Part shown: piece after piece, positions 7,154-16,753 of the stretch
Layout of the letters: each line of letters begins with the position of its first letter
Numbering within the stretch: the stretch's first letter is position 1
Origin: Streptomyces sp.
Lineage (GTDB): Bacteria > Actinomycetota > Actinomycetes > Streptomycetales > Streptomycetaceae
Assembly: GCF_031178505.1 (NCBI RefSeq)
Contig: NZ_JAPSIW010000003.1
Coordinates: forward strand, 1 to 47,009
Length of the DNA stretch: 47,009 nt
Direction of reading: 5' to 3'
Translations under genes and position numbers: made by a program
The notes under the pieces: generated by a model
What the model saw: the letters and a program-made list of their open reading frames with translations, nothing else
Database searches by the model: none
Told to the model about the DNA's origin: nothing

Positions 7154-7282
7154 CCTGCTTCGACGACCGATCTGGTAATAACCGGTCGGTCTGTCAGTGG
7201 ATGCGTCTACAGTCCGTGGCAGGTCGGCGGTGTGGTGTGTGACACATCGTCGGTGAACATGGTGATCGACGTTTCAGGAGCC

Positions 7283-7339
7283 ATGCAAGTGCGGCTTTGG
7301 CAGTGGTGCGTTGCTGTGGCAGTAGCGGGGGCGGTGTAG
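7283..7339 (+). CDS. Possible 18-residue leader peptide
   Basis: ATG 7283 follows CAGGAG closely (2-nt gap) and encodes MQVRLWQWCVAVAVAGAV, stopping at TAG 7337-7339, two nucleotides before the GTG start of the ATPase-helicase gene. The main gene has no good ribosome site of its own, so translation may be coupled through this frame. No larger homologous protein is implied. It could be a coincidence in a GC-rich leader. Confidence 0.35.
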   Translation: MQVRLWQWCVAVAVAGAV

Positions 7340-7341
7340 GC

Positions 7342-10300
7342 GTGGCGACGAATCGAGCCGGTTGGATTCCCGACGAGCGTCTGGTTCGCGAGGTCGACGA
7401 CCTCTTCGAGCGGGCGACCAACTCGTATCGTGCGAATTCGCACCTGATCGCGGAGCACGCCAACCAGGAGGAGTCCATCCGAGTCGGCGGTTACTCGAAC
7501 CGCACGCTACTGGAGCTGGTGCAGAACGCGGCCGACGCGATGTCGGGAGCCGACGAGCACGAGGAGGGGGCCGGGCGGGTCGAGATCGTCCTCGACCTCG
7601 ATCGCCAGACCTTGTACTGCGCGAACGCCGGGCGTCCGTTTTCGCGTAGCGGCCTGACCACGCTCGCGCACGCGCACCTCAGCGGTAAGAGAGGTGATGA
7701 GATCGGGCGGTTCGGACTCGGGTTCAAGTCGGTGCTCGCGGTCACCGACGCTCCGCAGGTGTTCAGCCGGTCGATCGCCTTCGAGTTCAACTCTCCCAAG
7801 GCGAAGGCGGCCCTCGCGGCGATCGCCCCCGCATCCAAGAGGCTGCCGGTCCTAAGGACCCTGACGCGGATCGATGCCGACGTCGAGTTCGCCGAGGACC
7901 CGATCCTGGCCGAGCTGGCGGAGTGGGCGGTGACGATCGTCAGACTGCCGCGCGCGTCGAGGTTGGAGAACCTCCGGAGGGAGATCGAGGAGTTCCGCTC
8001 CGAGTTCCTCCTCTTCGTCAACTCGGTGCGCGAGGTCCGGCTCCGGGTCGTCGGCGCCGACGCCGACTTCGTGACGAGCCACGTGTCGCGTGACCTCGGT
8101 GACGGTAGGTTCCGCATCGAGCGTCCCGACGGTGACCACGAGGAGTGGTACGTCGAGAATCGGATGCACGCACCCAGCCCCGAGGCTCGGACCGAGGTCG
8201 GTGAAGCGGTGTCGCGTGACCGGATGAAGGTCACGGTCGCCATGCCAGCACGGTTCGCCCAACTGAAGACGGGCGGGTTCTGGTCGTATTTCCCGCTCCA
8301 GGACAGGACGTCGGCATCCGCCCTCTTCAACGCCCCTTGGAGCGTGAACGACGACCGCACCACGCTGCTCGCGAACACGTACAACCGGGAGATCCTCGTG
8401 ACTCTCTCCGGGATGTTCCTCGACATGTTGCCGAAGGTCTCGTCCTTCGACGATCCTGCAGCGCACTTGGACTACATGCCTGCACGTGGTCGCGAGACCC
8501 ACTCGTTCGGCGACGAGATCCTCTGCGTTCATATCCCGCAGCTCGGATGCGAGAGGGCTCTGATCCCCGATGCTGCAGGTGTACTGCGCACGCCGCCGGA
8601 GCTCCGTCCTCTCGACTTCCGCGTCAGCGAGGCGTCCGAGCGCGACCACGAAGAGTGGATCAAGTCGCCCCACACCAGTGGCGATGTGCCGCACTGGCGT
8701 TGCTACGCCAACAATCAGCGTATGACGCGTCTGCGGACGCTTTACGTGTGCAGTGTCTCCTCCGCCTTCGTCGACTCGCGGCCGAGGGATGAGGCTAAGG
8801 CGCTGGAGAAAGTACCCAAGAGAGGCGTCCTGTCGTGGCTGCGCGAGTGGGCGGAAGGGGCCGACGCGGCCTCTGCCGCGAGAGCGCTCGACTTCGTGCT
8901 GCGGAATCCCAGAGTCGACGGCATCGGCTCCGCGAAGGTCATACCCACGACCGACGGCATGAAGTCCGTCAAGGATCGCGGTCAGGTCTTCCTCCATCGC
9001 GTGGAGGGCATCGAGGTCGAAGGATCGTGCTTCGTCGATCCGGATTTTCTGGCCGTTCCCGGCGTCGAGAAGAAGCTCGGTGACAGGGGCTTCCGAGACC
9101 TTGACCCGCTCGCGAAGTTCGAGGCCAGGATGGCCAAGCTGTCGCCGGAGTCGGAGGACGACGAGCTTCCGAAATTCTGGGACGCGGCCGTCGACGTGCC
9201 CATAGCGCAGGCGCAGAAGGTCGTGGCGGGCAACAAGGCCGGTGCCCTCAAGGTTCCGACACGGGACGGCGGCTGGGCGTCGCCCGAGTACGTACTGGAC
9301 ATCGACGGCCTCGGTGACGGCATTGCCGACCGAGTGTTGGACAGGACGAAGTGCGTTCCCCAGATCGCCCATGCAGCAGGCGTCATCACAGAGCCTGTGG
9401 CTTCGTACTCGGTCGAAGAGGAGGTCCATTTCGACGACTACTGCCAGTACGTCCTGGATGAGCTGAACCGGAGGTTGGGGCCCGGGGAGCGCCACGTCGA
9501 AGAGGTCGAGTTCGACAAGGGCGACGGCCCGGGTCCGTTCTCGGCACTCCTCATGCTTAAGGAGGCGGAGGCGCCTGAGAGCATCCGCGAACACTGGACG
9601 GAGAGGCTGCTCAGGCTCGACGAGGCGGGTTACTGGCTCTGCACGGACGTCGACACGGGGCTCACCCACCGAGTCGCTTCCCCCGTGCGATGGGCGGTGG
9701 ACCAGGCTGGCCTGCTGAAGTCGAGCCGCGGTTACCGGGCTCCCGGTCACGTCGTCTCCGCGTCGCTCGTCGAGTACGAGGCCCTGCTGCCTCTCTTCCG
9801 CGGACCGCGCCACGTCGAAGACGCCCTGGCACTGCCGAAGGCGCTGGACGAGGTTCCGGCGGAAGTCATGCGCGATGCGCTCCGATCGGAGGTCCTCAAG
9901 CCGATCAAGAACGGGGCCCTGACGGGGTTCGTCCTCACTGCCGGCAGGACCGCATTCCCGGACGGGCGTCCGGATCTCATCCCCGCCAGGGTTGGACGCG
10001 TCATCGAGGCGAGGCGACCCGACGCGGTGTACTTGGCGACGACCGAAGAAGAACGCGCGTTCCTCAGCATGAGACAGAAGCCGTACCTCAAGGCGGACCC
10101 CGACGAAGCGGAGCTGCTCGTCGAGGAGGTCGGATGTCGTCGGTTCGAGGACAGCTTCTCCTTCTCGCTGCTGGTCGACGGCCGGCAGGGCGAGGAGCGC
10201 GTCATCGACTTGTACGCCGGGCTGCGTTCGACGTTCGTCGAGGACAAGGTCGTGAACGCGACCGTGGCGAAGGCCGTCCAGATCACGAAGCGCGTGACCA

Positions 10301-12063
10301 CCGAGGACGGCGTCGAGGACCAGACGCTCGAGTGGCATCTCGAGGGGCTGACTCTCGTGGTCCATGCCGACCTCGACGAAGAGCGCGTTCTGCAGATCGT
10401 CAACGGCGCGTTCGACCTGCGTCTGTCGAACGCCGAGCTGAGCGACATCCTCCGAGCACGTGCAGACCAACGTCTGGAGGAACAGCGGCAGGCCGCCCGG
10501 GCCGCAACCGGTGATGCGGAGCGCCTGGAGATCTTCTTCGGCGACGACACGCTGAAAGAGTGCCTGCCGAAGGGGCTCTGGCAGGCACTCGACGGGCAGG
10601 GCCTGGTGGACGACTCCACGTCCGTTGCGGAGCTCTTCCTGACGGTCTACGGCAGCGACTCGATCAGATTCCTCAAAGATCAATTCAGCGTCGAGGGGTA
10701 CACGGACGTTCCCACGGCGTGGGCGGGGGGAGCGTCGACCGTCGCCTGGCTCCGGAAGATGGGATTCGGCACGCAGTATGCCGGACGCCGCGGTCGGCAC
10801 CAGGACGAGGAGTTCGTCGTGCCCGGTGCCGTGAGGCTCAACCCTCTGCACGATTTCCAGAAGGAGATCAGCCGGGAGCTGAAGGAGGTTCTGACGTCCC
10901 GAGAAGCGGACGGGCGCGCACGCAAGGGCATGGTGGAACTTCCGACGGGAGCCGGAAAAACTCGCGTGGCCACCGAAACCGTGCTGCGGCTCTTCGTCGA
11001 CGGCGACATGAGCGGAACCGTGATCTGGATCACGCAGTCGGAGGAGCTCTGCGAGCAGGCGGTGCAGACGTTCGAGACCGTCTGGCGATGGCTCGGCGAC
11101 GAGCGTCCGTTGACCATCGGCAGGCTCTGGAACTCCAACGTGGTCCACGAGCCAGACACCGAGTTCAGCGTGGTCGTGGCCACCGACGCCAAGCTCGACA
11201 GGGTTGCAGACACCCCCGAGTACGAGTGGCTCAGTCGCGCGTCCGCGGTGTTCATCGACGAGGCGCACCGGGCGGGCGGGTCGAAGATGTACACGAAGAT
11301 CCTCAGGTGGCTCGGAGTCGACGGCCGTAGCTGGGAGCGGCCTCTGGTGGGCGTCTCGGCCACCCCGTTCAAGGGGAAGAGCGACGTCGTCACCAAGCCG
11401 ACGGAGGAGCTGGCGGCCCGCTTCGGCCACCACATCATGAGGGCCTTCGGAGGCAACGCCTACGAGGAGCTGTCGAAGAGGGGCGTCCTCGCGCGGGTTC
11501 GACACGAGGTGCTGAAGGGCGTGGACGTCGCGCTGAAGCCGGATGAACTCGAGCAGGTGCAGTCGTGGCGCAAACTCGAGCCCAAGGTTCTCGACCGCAT
11601 CGGGCGGGACCAGGCTCGTATGCGGATCCTCGTGGAGGACATTCTTCACCGGGACCCGGAATGGCCGATCCTCGTGTTCACTCCGAACGTCCTGTCCGCC
11701 CAGGTCCTCGCCGCCACGCTTCGTTACCGGCAGGTCGCGGCCGAGGCGGTCAGCGGCCAGACCGGACGGCAGGCACGCCGTGACGTAATCGAGAAGTTCA
11801 AGAAGGGGGAGATCCGGGTCCTGGCCAACTGCGATCTGTTGATCCAGGGCTTCGACGCACCGGGTGTCCGGGCCCTGTACATCGCGAGGCCGACGTTCAG
11901 CCCCAGCGCGTACATCCAGATGGCCGGCCGCGGACTGCGCGGCCCCGCGAACGGCGGCAAACCGGAGTGCCTCATCGTGGACGTCGCCGACAACTTCGGG
12001 GCGGTCAACGATTTCCTCGGATACCGCGCCTACGAAGACCTCTGGCGAAAGCAGGGAGCATGA
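7342..12063 (+). CDS. GHKL (sacsin/Hsp90-like) ATPase fused to an SF2 helicase
   Basis: A 1573-residue protein. The N-terminus carries a GHKL ATP-binding fold: TLLELVQNAADAM (N box, about residues 54-66) and IGRFGLGFKSVLAV (G2 box, about 122-135), with the spacing of sacsin- or Hsp90-type domains. A long middle region (about 250-1150) has no motif I recognise. The C-terminus is a DEAD/DEAH-type translocase with Walker A PTGAGKT (about 1201), DEAH in FIDEAHRAGG (about 1306), VSATPFKG (about 1338), and motifs V-VI (LIQGFDAPGVRAL ... YIQMAGRGLRG, about 1505-1534). GTG 7342 is preferred. TTG 7297 would add 15 residues. The stop overlaps the next gene (ATGA). A role in nucleic-acid surveillance in a phage-defence complex is inferred from the neighbours. 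Confidence 0.85.
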   Translation: MATNRAGWIPDERLVREVDDLFERATNSYRANSHLIAEHANQEESIRVGGYSNRTLLELVQNAADAMSGADEHEEGAGRVEIVLDLDRQTLYCANAGRPFSRSGLTTLAHAHLSGKRGDEIGRFGLGFKSVLAVTDAPQVFSRSIAFEFNSPKAKAALAAIAPASKRLPVLRTLTRIDADVEFAEDPILAELAEWAVTIVRLPRASRLENLRREIEEFRSEFLLFVNSVREVRLRVVGADADFVTSHVSRDLGDGRFRIERPDGDHEEWYVENRMHAPSPEARTEVGEAVSRDRMKVTVAMPARFAQLKTGGFWSYFPLQDRTSASALFNAPWSVNDDRTTLLANTYNREILVTLSGMFLDMLPKVSSFDDPAAHLDYMPARGRETHSFGDEILCVHIPQLGCERALIPDAAGVLRTPPELRPLDFRVSEASERDHEEWIKSPHTSGDVPHWRCYANNQRMTRLRTLYVCSVSSAFVDSRPRDEAKALEKVPKRGVLSWLREWAEGADAASAARALDFVLRNPRVDGIGSAKVIPTTDGMKSVKDRGQVFLHRVEGIEVEGSCFVDPDFLAVPGVEKKLGDRGFRDLDPLAKFEARMAKLSPESEDDELPKFWDAAVDVPIAQAQKVVAGNKAGALKVPTRDGGWASPEYVLDIDGLGDGIADRVLDRTKCVPQIAHAAGVITEPVASYSVEEEVHFDDYCQYVLDELNRRLGPGERHVEEVEFDKGDGPGPFSALLMLKEAEAPESIREHWTERLLRLDEAGYWLCTDVDTGLTHRVASPVRWAVDQAGLLKSSRGYRAPGHVVSASLVEYEALLPLFRGPRHVEDALALPKALDEVPAEVMRDALRSEVLKPIKNGALTGFVLTAGRTAFPDGRPDLIPARVGRVIEARRPDAVYLATTEEERAFLSMRQKPYLKADPDEAELLVEEVGCRRFEDSFSFSLLVDGRQGEERVIDLYAGLRSTFVEDKVVNATVAKAVQITKRVTTEDGVEDQTLEWHLEGLTLVVHADLDEERVLQIVNGAFDLRLSNAELSDILRARADQRLEEQRQAARAATGDAERLEIFFGDDTLKECLPKGLWQALDGQGLVDDSTSVAELFLTVYGSDSIRFLKDQFSVEGYTDVPTAWAGGASTVAWLRKMGFGTQYAGRRGRHQDEEFVVPGAVRLNPLHDFQKEISRELKEVLTSREADGRARKGMVELPTGAGKTRVATETVLRLFVDGDMSGTVIWITQSEELCEQAVQTFETVWRWLGDERPLTIGRLWNSNVVHEPDTEFSVVVATDAKLDRVADTPEYEWLSRASAVFIDEAHRAGGSKMYTKILRWLGVDGRSWERPLVGVSATPFKGKSDVVTKPTEELAARFGHHIMRAFGGNAYEELSKRGVLARVRHEVLKGVDVALKPDELEQVQSWRKLEPKVLDRIGRDQARMRILVEDILHRDPEWPILVFTPNVLSAQVLAATLRYRQVAAEAVSGQTGRQARRDVIEKFKKGEIRVLANCDLLIQGFDAPGVRALYIARPTFSPSAYIQMAGRGLRGPANGGKPECLIVDVADNFGAVNDFLGYRAYEDLWRKQGA

Positions 12064-13577
12064 TCCTGGTACCGGATCTCGCCGACGTCGAGACGACGAC
12101 CACCAGCAACGCCGAACGGCGGGTGGCGCGACTGCTGCGGGCGATCGACGGGCCCCACGGGGCGGTCGCCTTCCACTCGGTGAAGCTGCGGAGTCATGCG
12201 GTCAAGCAGCAGGGGGAAGCCGACTTCGTCGTGCTCTGGGACGGTGTCGTCGTCATCGTCGAGGTCAAGGGCGGGGGCGTCAGGAAGTACGACGGCGTCT
12301 GGTATTCCATCGACCGCCACGGTGACTGGAAGAAGCTGCGCGAGTCCCCGATGGACCAGGCGCAGTCGGCGATGTACGCGTTGCGCGACATTCTTCAGGA
12401 GGAAGGCGTCGGTTGGTTCGCGACCGAGGCCGTCGCCCTCACCCCCGACATCGACGCGCCTCCGGCCGCGGTCGAGTGGAAGGGGAGCCACTGGTGGGCC
12501 AGGGACCAGATGACCATCGCGGCGATGACGGAAGCCTTCGAGAAGGTCGCCGGTGAGGCCAGGACCGCACCCTTCGGAGTCAGGATCGCTCGGTCCGAAA
12601 CCCTGCGGGCGCGCCTCTTCGGCGAGTTCACGCGGATGCCCGTTATCGATGCACAGCGGGGCGCCGTCCTGGAGGAGCAGAACCGGGCGACCGAGGGGCA
12701 GGCACGGGTCCTGGCCGCGCTCTCCCGAAACCCGAGGATGCTCGTCTTCGGCGGTGCGGGCACCGGAAAGTCCCTGGTGCTGGTGGAAGGCGCGAAGCAG
12801 GAGGCGGGCGAGGGAAAGTCGGTTCTCATCACCTTCCACTCACCCGCCCTCGTCGACTTCTTCGGTCCGCGGATCGAGGGCAGAGACATCGATCTTCTTC
12901 CGTTCGCGGACTTGTCAGGTGACAAGCAGTACGACGTCGTCTTCGTCGACGAGGCGCAGGACCTTATGAACGCCGAGGGTATGGACGCACTGGACTCCGT
13001 GATCCGCGGAGGTCGCGAGGGCGGTCGGTGGAGGATGTTCCTGGATCCGAACAACCAGGCGCGCGTCGACGGCGAATTCGACCCTGATGTCTGTGAGCTG
13101 GTCCAGCAGGAGGCGCTCCAGTACGACCTGGACCGGAACGTCCGCAACACCCGGGCGATCGTCCACGTCGTGCAGGAATACCTGGGCGCCGACGTCGGAG
13201 ACCCGGGCATCGTCCACGGTGACCGAGTGGAATGGCGGTGGTCCGATGCGACGGCCGACGTCGACGCGGCGGAATCCGTGGCCCGGGACCTCGTCGCGGA
13301 CGGCGCCCGTCGTCAAGACATCTGGATCATCAACGTCTCCGAGGGTGCCGAGCCTTATAGAAGCGAGGCCGGGTTCCTCGTGACGAACCCGCGGTTCGCC
13401 AAGGGGCTGGAAGCAGAGCACGTCATCGTCTGCGGCCTGCCCCGTGAGTACGACGATCGGGGCCTGGCCGCCTTCTACGTGGCAGTCACGAGGGCGCGGG
13501 TCACGCTCCACGTGATCGCGTCCAAAGAGGACAAGAAGCGGCTCCAGGCTCTTCTTCGAAAGCAGGTCTGCAAGTGA
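12060..13577 (+). CDS. NERD-domain nuclease fused to a UvrD-like (SF1) helicase
   Basis: A 505-residue protein starting at ATG 12060 inside the previous stop. Residues 15-115 form a NERD (nuclease-related) domain. The PD-(D/E)XK pattern is visible as QGEADFVVLWDG, then VVIVEVKGG (about 52-73). The helicase part shows Walker A GGAGTGKS (about 231), Walker B with Q motif VFVDEAQDL (about 295), and a UvrD C-terminal end with NPRFAKGLEAEHVIV and AFYVAVTRARVTLHV (about 470). The middle subdomains are short compared with full UvrD/Rep enzymes. Coupled overlaps at both ends place it in one operon with the ATPase-helicase and DrmA. It could cut or process phage DNA loaded by its partners. Confidence 0.85.
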   Translation: MILVPDLADVETTTTSNAERRVARLLRAIDGPHGAVAFHSVKLRSHAVKQQGEADFVVLWDGVVVIVEVKGGGVRKYDGVWYSIDRHGDWKKLRESPMDQAQSAMYALRDILQEEGVGWFATEAVALTPDIDAPPAAVEWKGSHWWARDQMTIAAMTEAFEKVAGEARTAPFGVRIARSETLRARLFGEFTRMPVIDAQRGAVLEEQNRATEGQARVLAALSRNPRMLVFGGAGTGKSLVLVEGAKQEAGEGKSVLITFHSPALVDFFGPRIEGRDIDLLPFADLSGDKQYDVVFVDEAQDLMNAEGMDALDSVIRGGREGGRWRMFLDPNNQARVDGEFDPDVCELVQQEALQYDLDRNVRNTRAIVHVVQEYLGADVGDPGIVHGDRVEWRWSDATADVDAAESVARDLVADGARRQDIWIINVSEGAEPYRSEAGFLVTNPRFAKGLEAEHVIVCGLPREYDDRGLAAFYVAVTRARVTLHVIASKEDKKRLQALLRKQVCK

Positions 13578-16500
13578 ACCTCACCGTGGCTCAGAAGAAG
13601 GCCCTGGAACACCTTCGAGAGTCCTACGTAGGGCCCGAGGCGGGCGATGACGAGGTCACGACGAACCTGCCTCACCGGCAGTACGCCGTCGGCATGCTGT
13701 TCCCGGTCGAGGCCGGGAATCGAGGGACTCACGGCGGCGGAGACACGGACGAACACGTTTCCGCCGACGTCCCGGACGGCGAGGTGGAGGAGAGCGGCGC
13801 CGGGGTCCCCCTGGCAGAGGACTGGAGGCCCTCGTCCGTCGCGATCTCCTTCGTCACCGACGGCGATTCCGTCGACGTCGACTTCTCGTGCGGCACGTAC
13901 GCCGTCGTCGACGGGGACGGGCCACCCGGATGGCGGCGTACTCCGTTCTCCGCCGGCGTCATCGAGCTCCGGCGGGAGAAGAAGATCGAGCGCCTGTCCG
14001 TCGGGGGTGTTTCGGTCGAGGTCGGATCGCGCTGGCGCGTCTTCGGGGGAAACTCGTTGGTCACCGTCCATGTACGGGTTCTGACCGAGTCCACGGGTGA
14101 CGACCGTCTCGACATCCCCGGGATGCTGTTCCAGGTCCGTCTGGCCGTCACTCCGCCCGCTGGTGCAAAGATCCTGGAGTACGACACGACGCGTTCGTTC
14201 GACGCCGATCCGGAAGCCGCCGAGCTGCGTCTGCGGTACCGCAACCGAAAGGTCTACGCGGTCGGGCACGGAATGGCCGCGGACTGGGAGTTCACGGCTG
14301 GCCGTTGCACACGGATCTTCCTCGAACCCGTCCCGGCGTTCGTGGTGCCCGCCGTCGAGACCACGGGTTTCGACGAGGGGACGGCCGAAGCCGGGGCCTT
14401 GGAGCTGAGGCACCTCCAGCAGATCGACGAGGACCCCGGAGCGGTACTGCAATCGTTGGATGCCTTCGTCGAGGCGTTCGCCGGCTGGGCTTCCCGGCAG
14501 ATGGAACGGGCGGAAGCGTTCGGCGACGACAAAGCCGTGGCCGTCCGTATCGCCGAACGTTCGGAGAACACGGTCGGCAGGATGAAGAAGGGCGTCGACC
14601 TCCTCCGGTCACCGGAACAGCAACATCTCCGAACGGCATTCTCACTCGGCATGGCCGCCATGCGCCTTCAGATGCGGCAGGGGGCGATCAACCGTGGGGA
14701 GCCGGAGGACCTGGTTCGGGAACCGGAGTGGCGGCCGTTCCAACTCGGCTTCCTGCTAGTCTCGTTGGCTTCCACCGTTGACGAGAGGCACGAGGACCGG
14801 GGACTCGTCGACCTCATCTGGTTTCCGACCGGTGGTGGTAAGACCGAGGCATACCTGGGTCTCGCCGCGATCGAGGTCTTCCGCCGACGGCTCGACCACG
14901 GTACGGCCGGTGGGGGAACCGCCGTCATCACCCGCTATACCCTGCGGCTCCTGACCGCTCAGCAATTCCAGCGGGCCGCGGCATTGGTCTGTGCGATGGA
15001 GAGGTTGCGGGCCACGGACGGCCGGGCGAAGGGGATGGCGCCTTTCTCGATCGGTCTGTGGGTCGGCAACGAAGTCACCCCCGGTACGCGTGGAGAGGCG
15101 CGTGACGCGCTCAAGCGTCTTCAGAAGGCCGCGCGTCCGGAAGAGGCGAACGAGTTCCAGGTCGAGAGCTGCCCGTGGTGTTTGACGCCGATGGTGCCGA
15201 AGCTCAGGAGCGACAAGCCGCATGACTACGGCATGCGTCTGGTGGGACCGGACGTCGTACTCCATTGCGTCGACGAGTCGTGCGAGTTCACCGACGGGCT
15301 TCCGCTCGCGGTCGTCGACGAGGTGCTGTACGAGGAACCGCCCACGATCCTGCTGGCCACCGTCGACAAGTTCGCACGTCTGCAGTTCAAGCCGGAAGCC
15401 GGGAGGCTGCTCGGTCTCGGGACCATTTTCAAGCAACCGTCCGTGATCATTCAGGATGAGTTGCACCTGCTCTCGGGGCCGCTCGGGACCACCGTCGCCG
15501 TTTTCGACGCGGTGATCCAGCTCCTGCTGAGCCGGTCGGGGGTCAGCCCCAAGATCGTGGCTTCGACGGCCACCATCCGCGCGTCCGAGGAACAGGTGGG
15601 AGGGCTCTACGGACGAAAAGTCGCCCTGTACCCGCCGTCGGGGCTCGACGACGACCGGACGTTCTTTTCCCGCCCCGTCGAGAGCGGAGAAGGGCGTCTC
15701 TACGTCGGTTTGATGCCGCAGTCGGTCTCGCAGCCGTCGGCCGTCATCGCCGCCGTCACCCCCATGGTGGAGATGCCCGAGGCACTCGCCGCCCGCGCTC
15801 CGTCCGCCGCGCCACGGGACGCGTACTGGACACTGGTCATGTACCACAACAGCCTCCGCGAGCTCGGGCGTACCGGAACGCTGGTCGTCGACGACGTCAA
15901 CGGCCGTCTGGAGCCTCGTGCCGAAAGGCTCGGTTTCCCGCTGCGTCCCGTCAGGGCCGGAAAGGTCCTCGAACTGACGAGTCGCCGCGGAGCGGAGGAG
16001 CTGCCGAACGACCTCCGTGCGCTCCGGATCGGGGTCGACGAGTCGTCGGACGCCGTGGACGTGGTCCTCTCGTCGAACATGCTCTCCGTGGGCATCGACA
16101 TTCCGAGGCTCGCGCTGATGCTCATGGTGGGGCAGCCGAAGACCACGGCCGAGTACATCCAGGCCACCAGCCGTGTCGGGCGTGGAGACACGCAAGGCGT
16201 CGTCGTCACGCTGTTCCGGTCGAGCAGGGCCCGCGACCGATCGCACTTCGAGACCTTCCGCGGTTATCACGAGGCTCTTTACCGGAGCGTAGAGCCCACG
16301 AGTGTCACGCCGTGGTCGTTGGCCTCGCGCAACCGCTCGCTCGCCGGCGCACTCGTGGCGCTGTTGAGGCAGTCGTTCAGCGCGCTCGCCCCGAACGACG
16401 CCGCGGGTCGGCTCGACCTCGGGGACGACAAGATCCGCGAAGCGGTCGACCGACTCGTCGACGGGTTTCTCGGTTACGTGACGCGCGCCGACGGTCTCGA

Positions 16501-16753
16501 AGCGGAGGAGACGCGCTCTGCGGTGGGCAGCCTTCTGAGGGATTGGGACCGGCGGGCGGCACAGGCACGCGAGGCGGACGAGCCGCTGTACTACCAGCGC
16601 ACGAAGAAGGATCAAGCAGCTCTGTTGAAGAGGTTCGGTCAGCCCGGAGAAGGGTGGCTCGTCGGAGACTCGATGAGGTCTGTGGAGCCAAACGTGGCGG
16701 TCGAGGTCCAGGAGCCGCAGGAGGAGGTGCACCGTGGAGAAGATCAGGCATGA
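13574..16753 (+). CDS. drmA: DrmA-like SF2 helicase (DISARM core)
   Basis: A 1059-residue helicase with a long N-terminal region (about 1-400) of unknown fold. The helicase domain shows IWFPTGGGKTEAYLGL (Walker A, about 416), a zinc-ribbon-like insert (CPWC ... CVDESCEF, about 535-575), DELHLLSGPLGT (motif II, about 628), VASTATIRAS, and a C-terminal lobe with NMLSVGIDIPRLALML (about 836) and QATSRVGRGDTQGVVVT (about 862). The DELH box with the SVGIDIP and TSRVGR pattern, directly followed by a DUF1998 gene, is characteristic of DrmA. In DISARM, DrmA and DrmB form a complex that loads on DNA with unmodified ends. GTG 13574 overlaps the previous stop (GTGA). Confidence 0.85.
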   Translation: MNLTVAQKKALEHLRESYVGPEAGDDEVTTNLPHRQYAVGMLFPVEAGNRGTHGGGDTDEHVSADVPDGEVEESGAGVPLAEDWRPSSVAISFVTDGDSVDVDFSCGTYAVVDGDGPPGWRRTPFSAGVIELRREKKIERLSVGGVSVEVGSRWRVFGGNSLVTVHVRVLTESTGDDRLDIPGMLFQVRLAVTPPAGAKILEYDTTRSFDADPEAAELRLRYRNRKVYAVGHGMAADWEFTAGRCTRIFLEPVPAFVVPAVETTGFDEGTAEAGALELRHLQQIDEDPGAVLQSLDAFVEAFAGWASRQMERAEAFGDDKAVAVRIAERSENTVGRMKKGVDLLRSPEQQHLRTAFSLGMAAMRLQMRQGAINRGEPEDLVREPEWRPFQLGFLLVSLASTVDERHEDRGLVDLIWFPTGGGKTEAYLGLAAIEVFRRRLDHGTAGGGTAVITRYTLRLLTAQQFQRAAALVCAMERLRATDGRAKGMAPFSIGLWVGNEVTPGTRGEARDALKRLQKAARPEEANEFQVESCPWCLTPMVPKLRSDKPHDYGMRLVGPDVVLHCVDESCEFTDGLPLAVVDEVLYEEPPTILLATVDKFARLQFKPEAGRLLGLGTIFKQPSVIIQDELHLLSGPLGTTVAVFDAVIQLLLSRSGVSPKIVASTATIRASEEQVGGLYGRKVALYPPSGLDDDRTFFSRPVESGEGRLYVGLMPQSVSQPSAVIAAVTPMVEMPEALAARAPSAAPRDAYWTLVMYHNSLRELGRTGTLVVDDVNGRLEPRAERLGFPLRPVRAGKVLELTSRRGAEELPNDLRALRIGVDESSDAVDVVLSSNMLSVGIDIPRLALMLMVGQPKTTAEYIQATSRVGRGDTQGVVVTLFRSSRARDRSHFETFRGYHEALYRSVEPTSVTPWSLASRNRSLAGALVALLRQSFSALAPNDAAGRLDLGDDKIREAVDRLVDGFLGYVTRADGLEAEETRSAVGSLLRDWDRRAAQAREADEPLYYQRTKKDQAALLKRFGQPGEGWLVGDSMRSVEPNVAVEVQEPQEEVHRGEDQA

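Larger units (their letters stand above)
6842..7341. other. Element end and leader region before the defence operon
   Basis: No convincing protein gene lies here apart from a possible 18-codon leader. The stretch holds the inner att flank, an arm-type repeat (6947-6965), a promoter-like sequence (7124-7153) and an imperfect inverted repeat at 7165-7191 (GACCGA ... TCGGTC around GGTAATAACC) just after the predicted transcription start. Short reading frames at 6805-7129 overlap the att flank in several frames and have no codon-use support. Confidence 0.5.

Noticed and set aside
7852-11649. A 1265-residue open frame on the minus strand
   Set aside because: It is exactly antisense to the ATPase-helicase gene, whose motifs are clear. 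Long antisense frames are common in GC-rich coding DNA. Its residue content (His/Asp/Arg-rich) has no domain.
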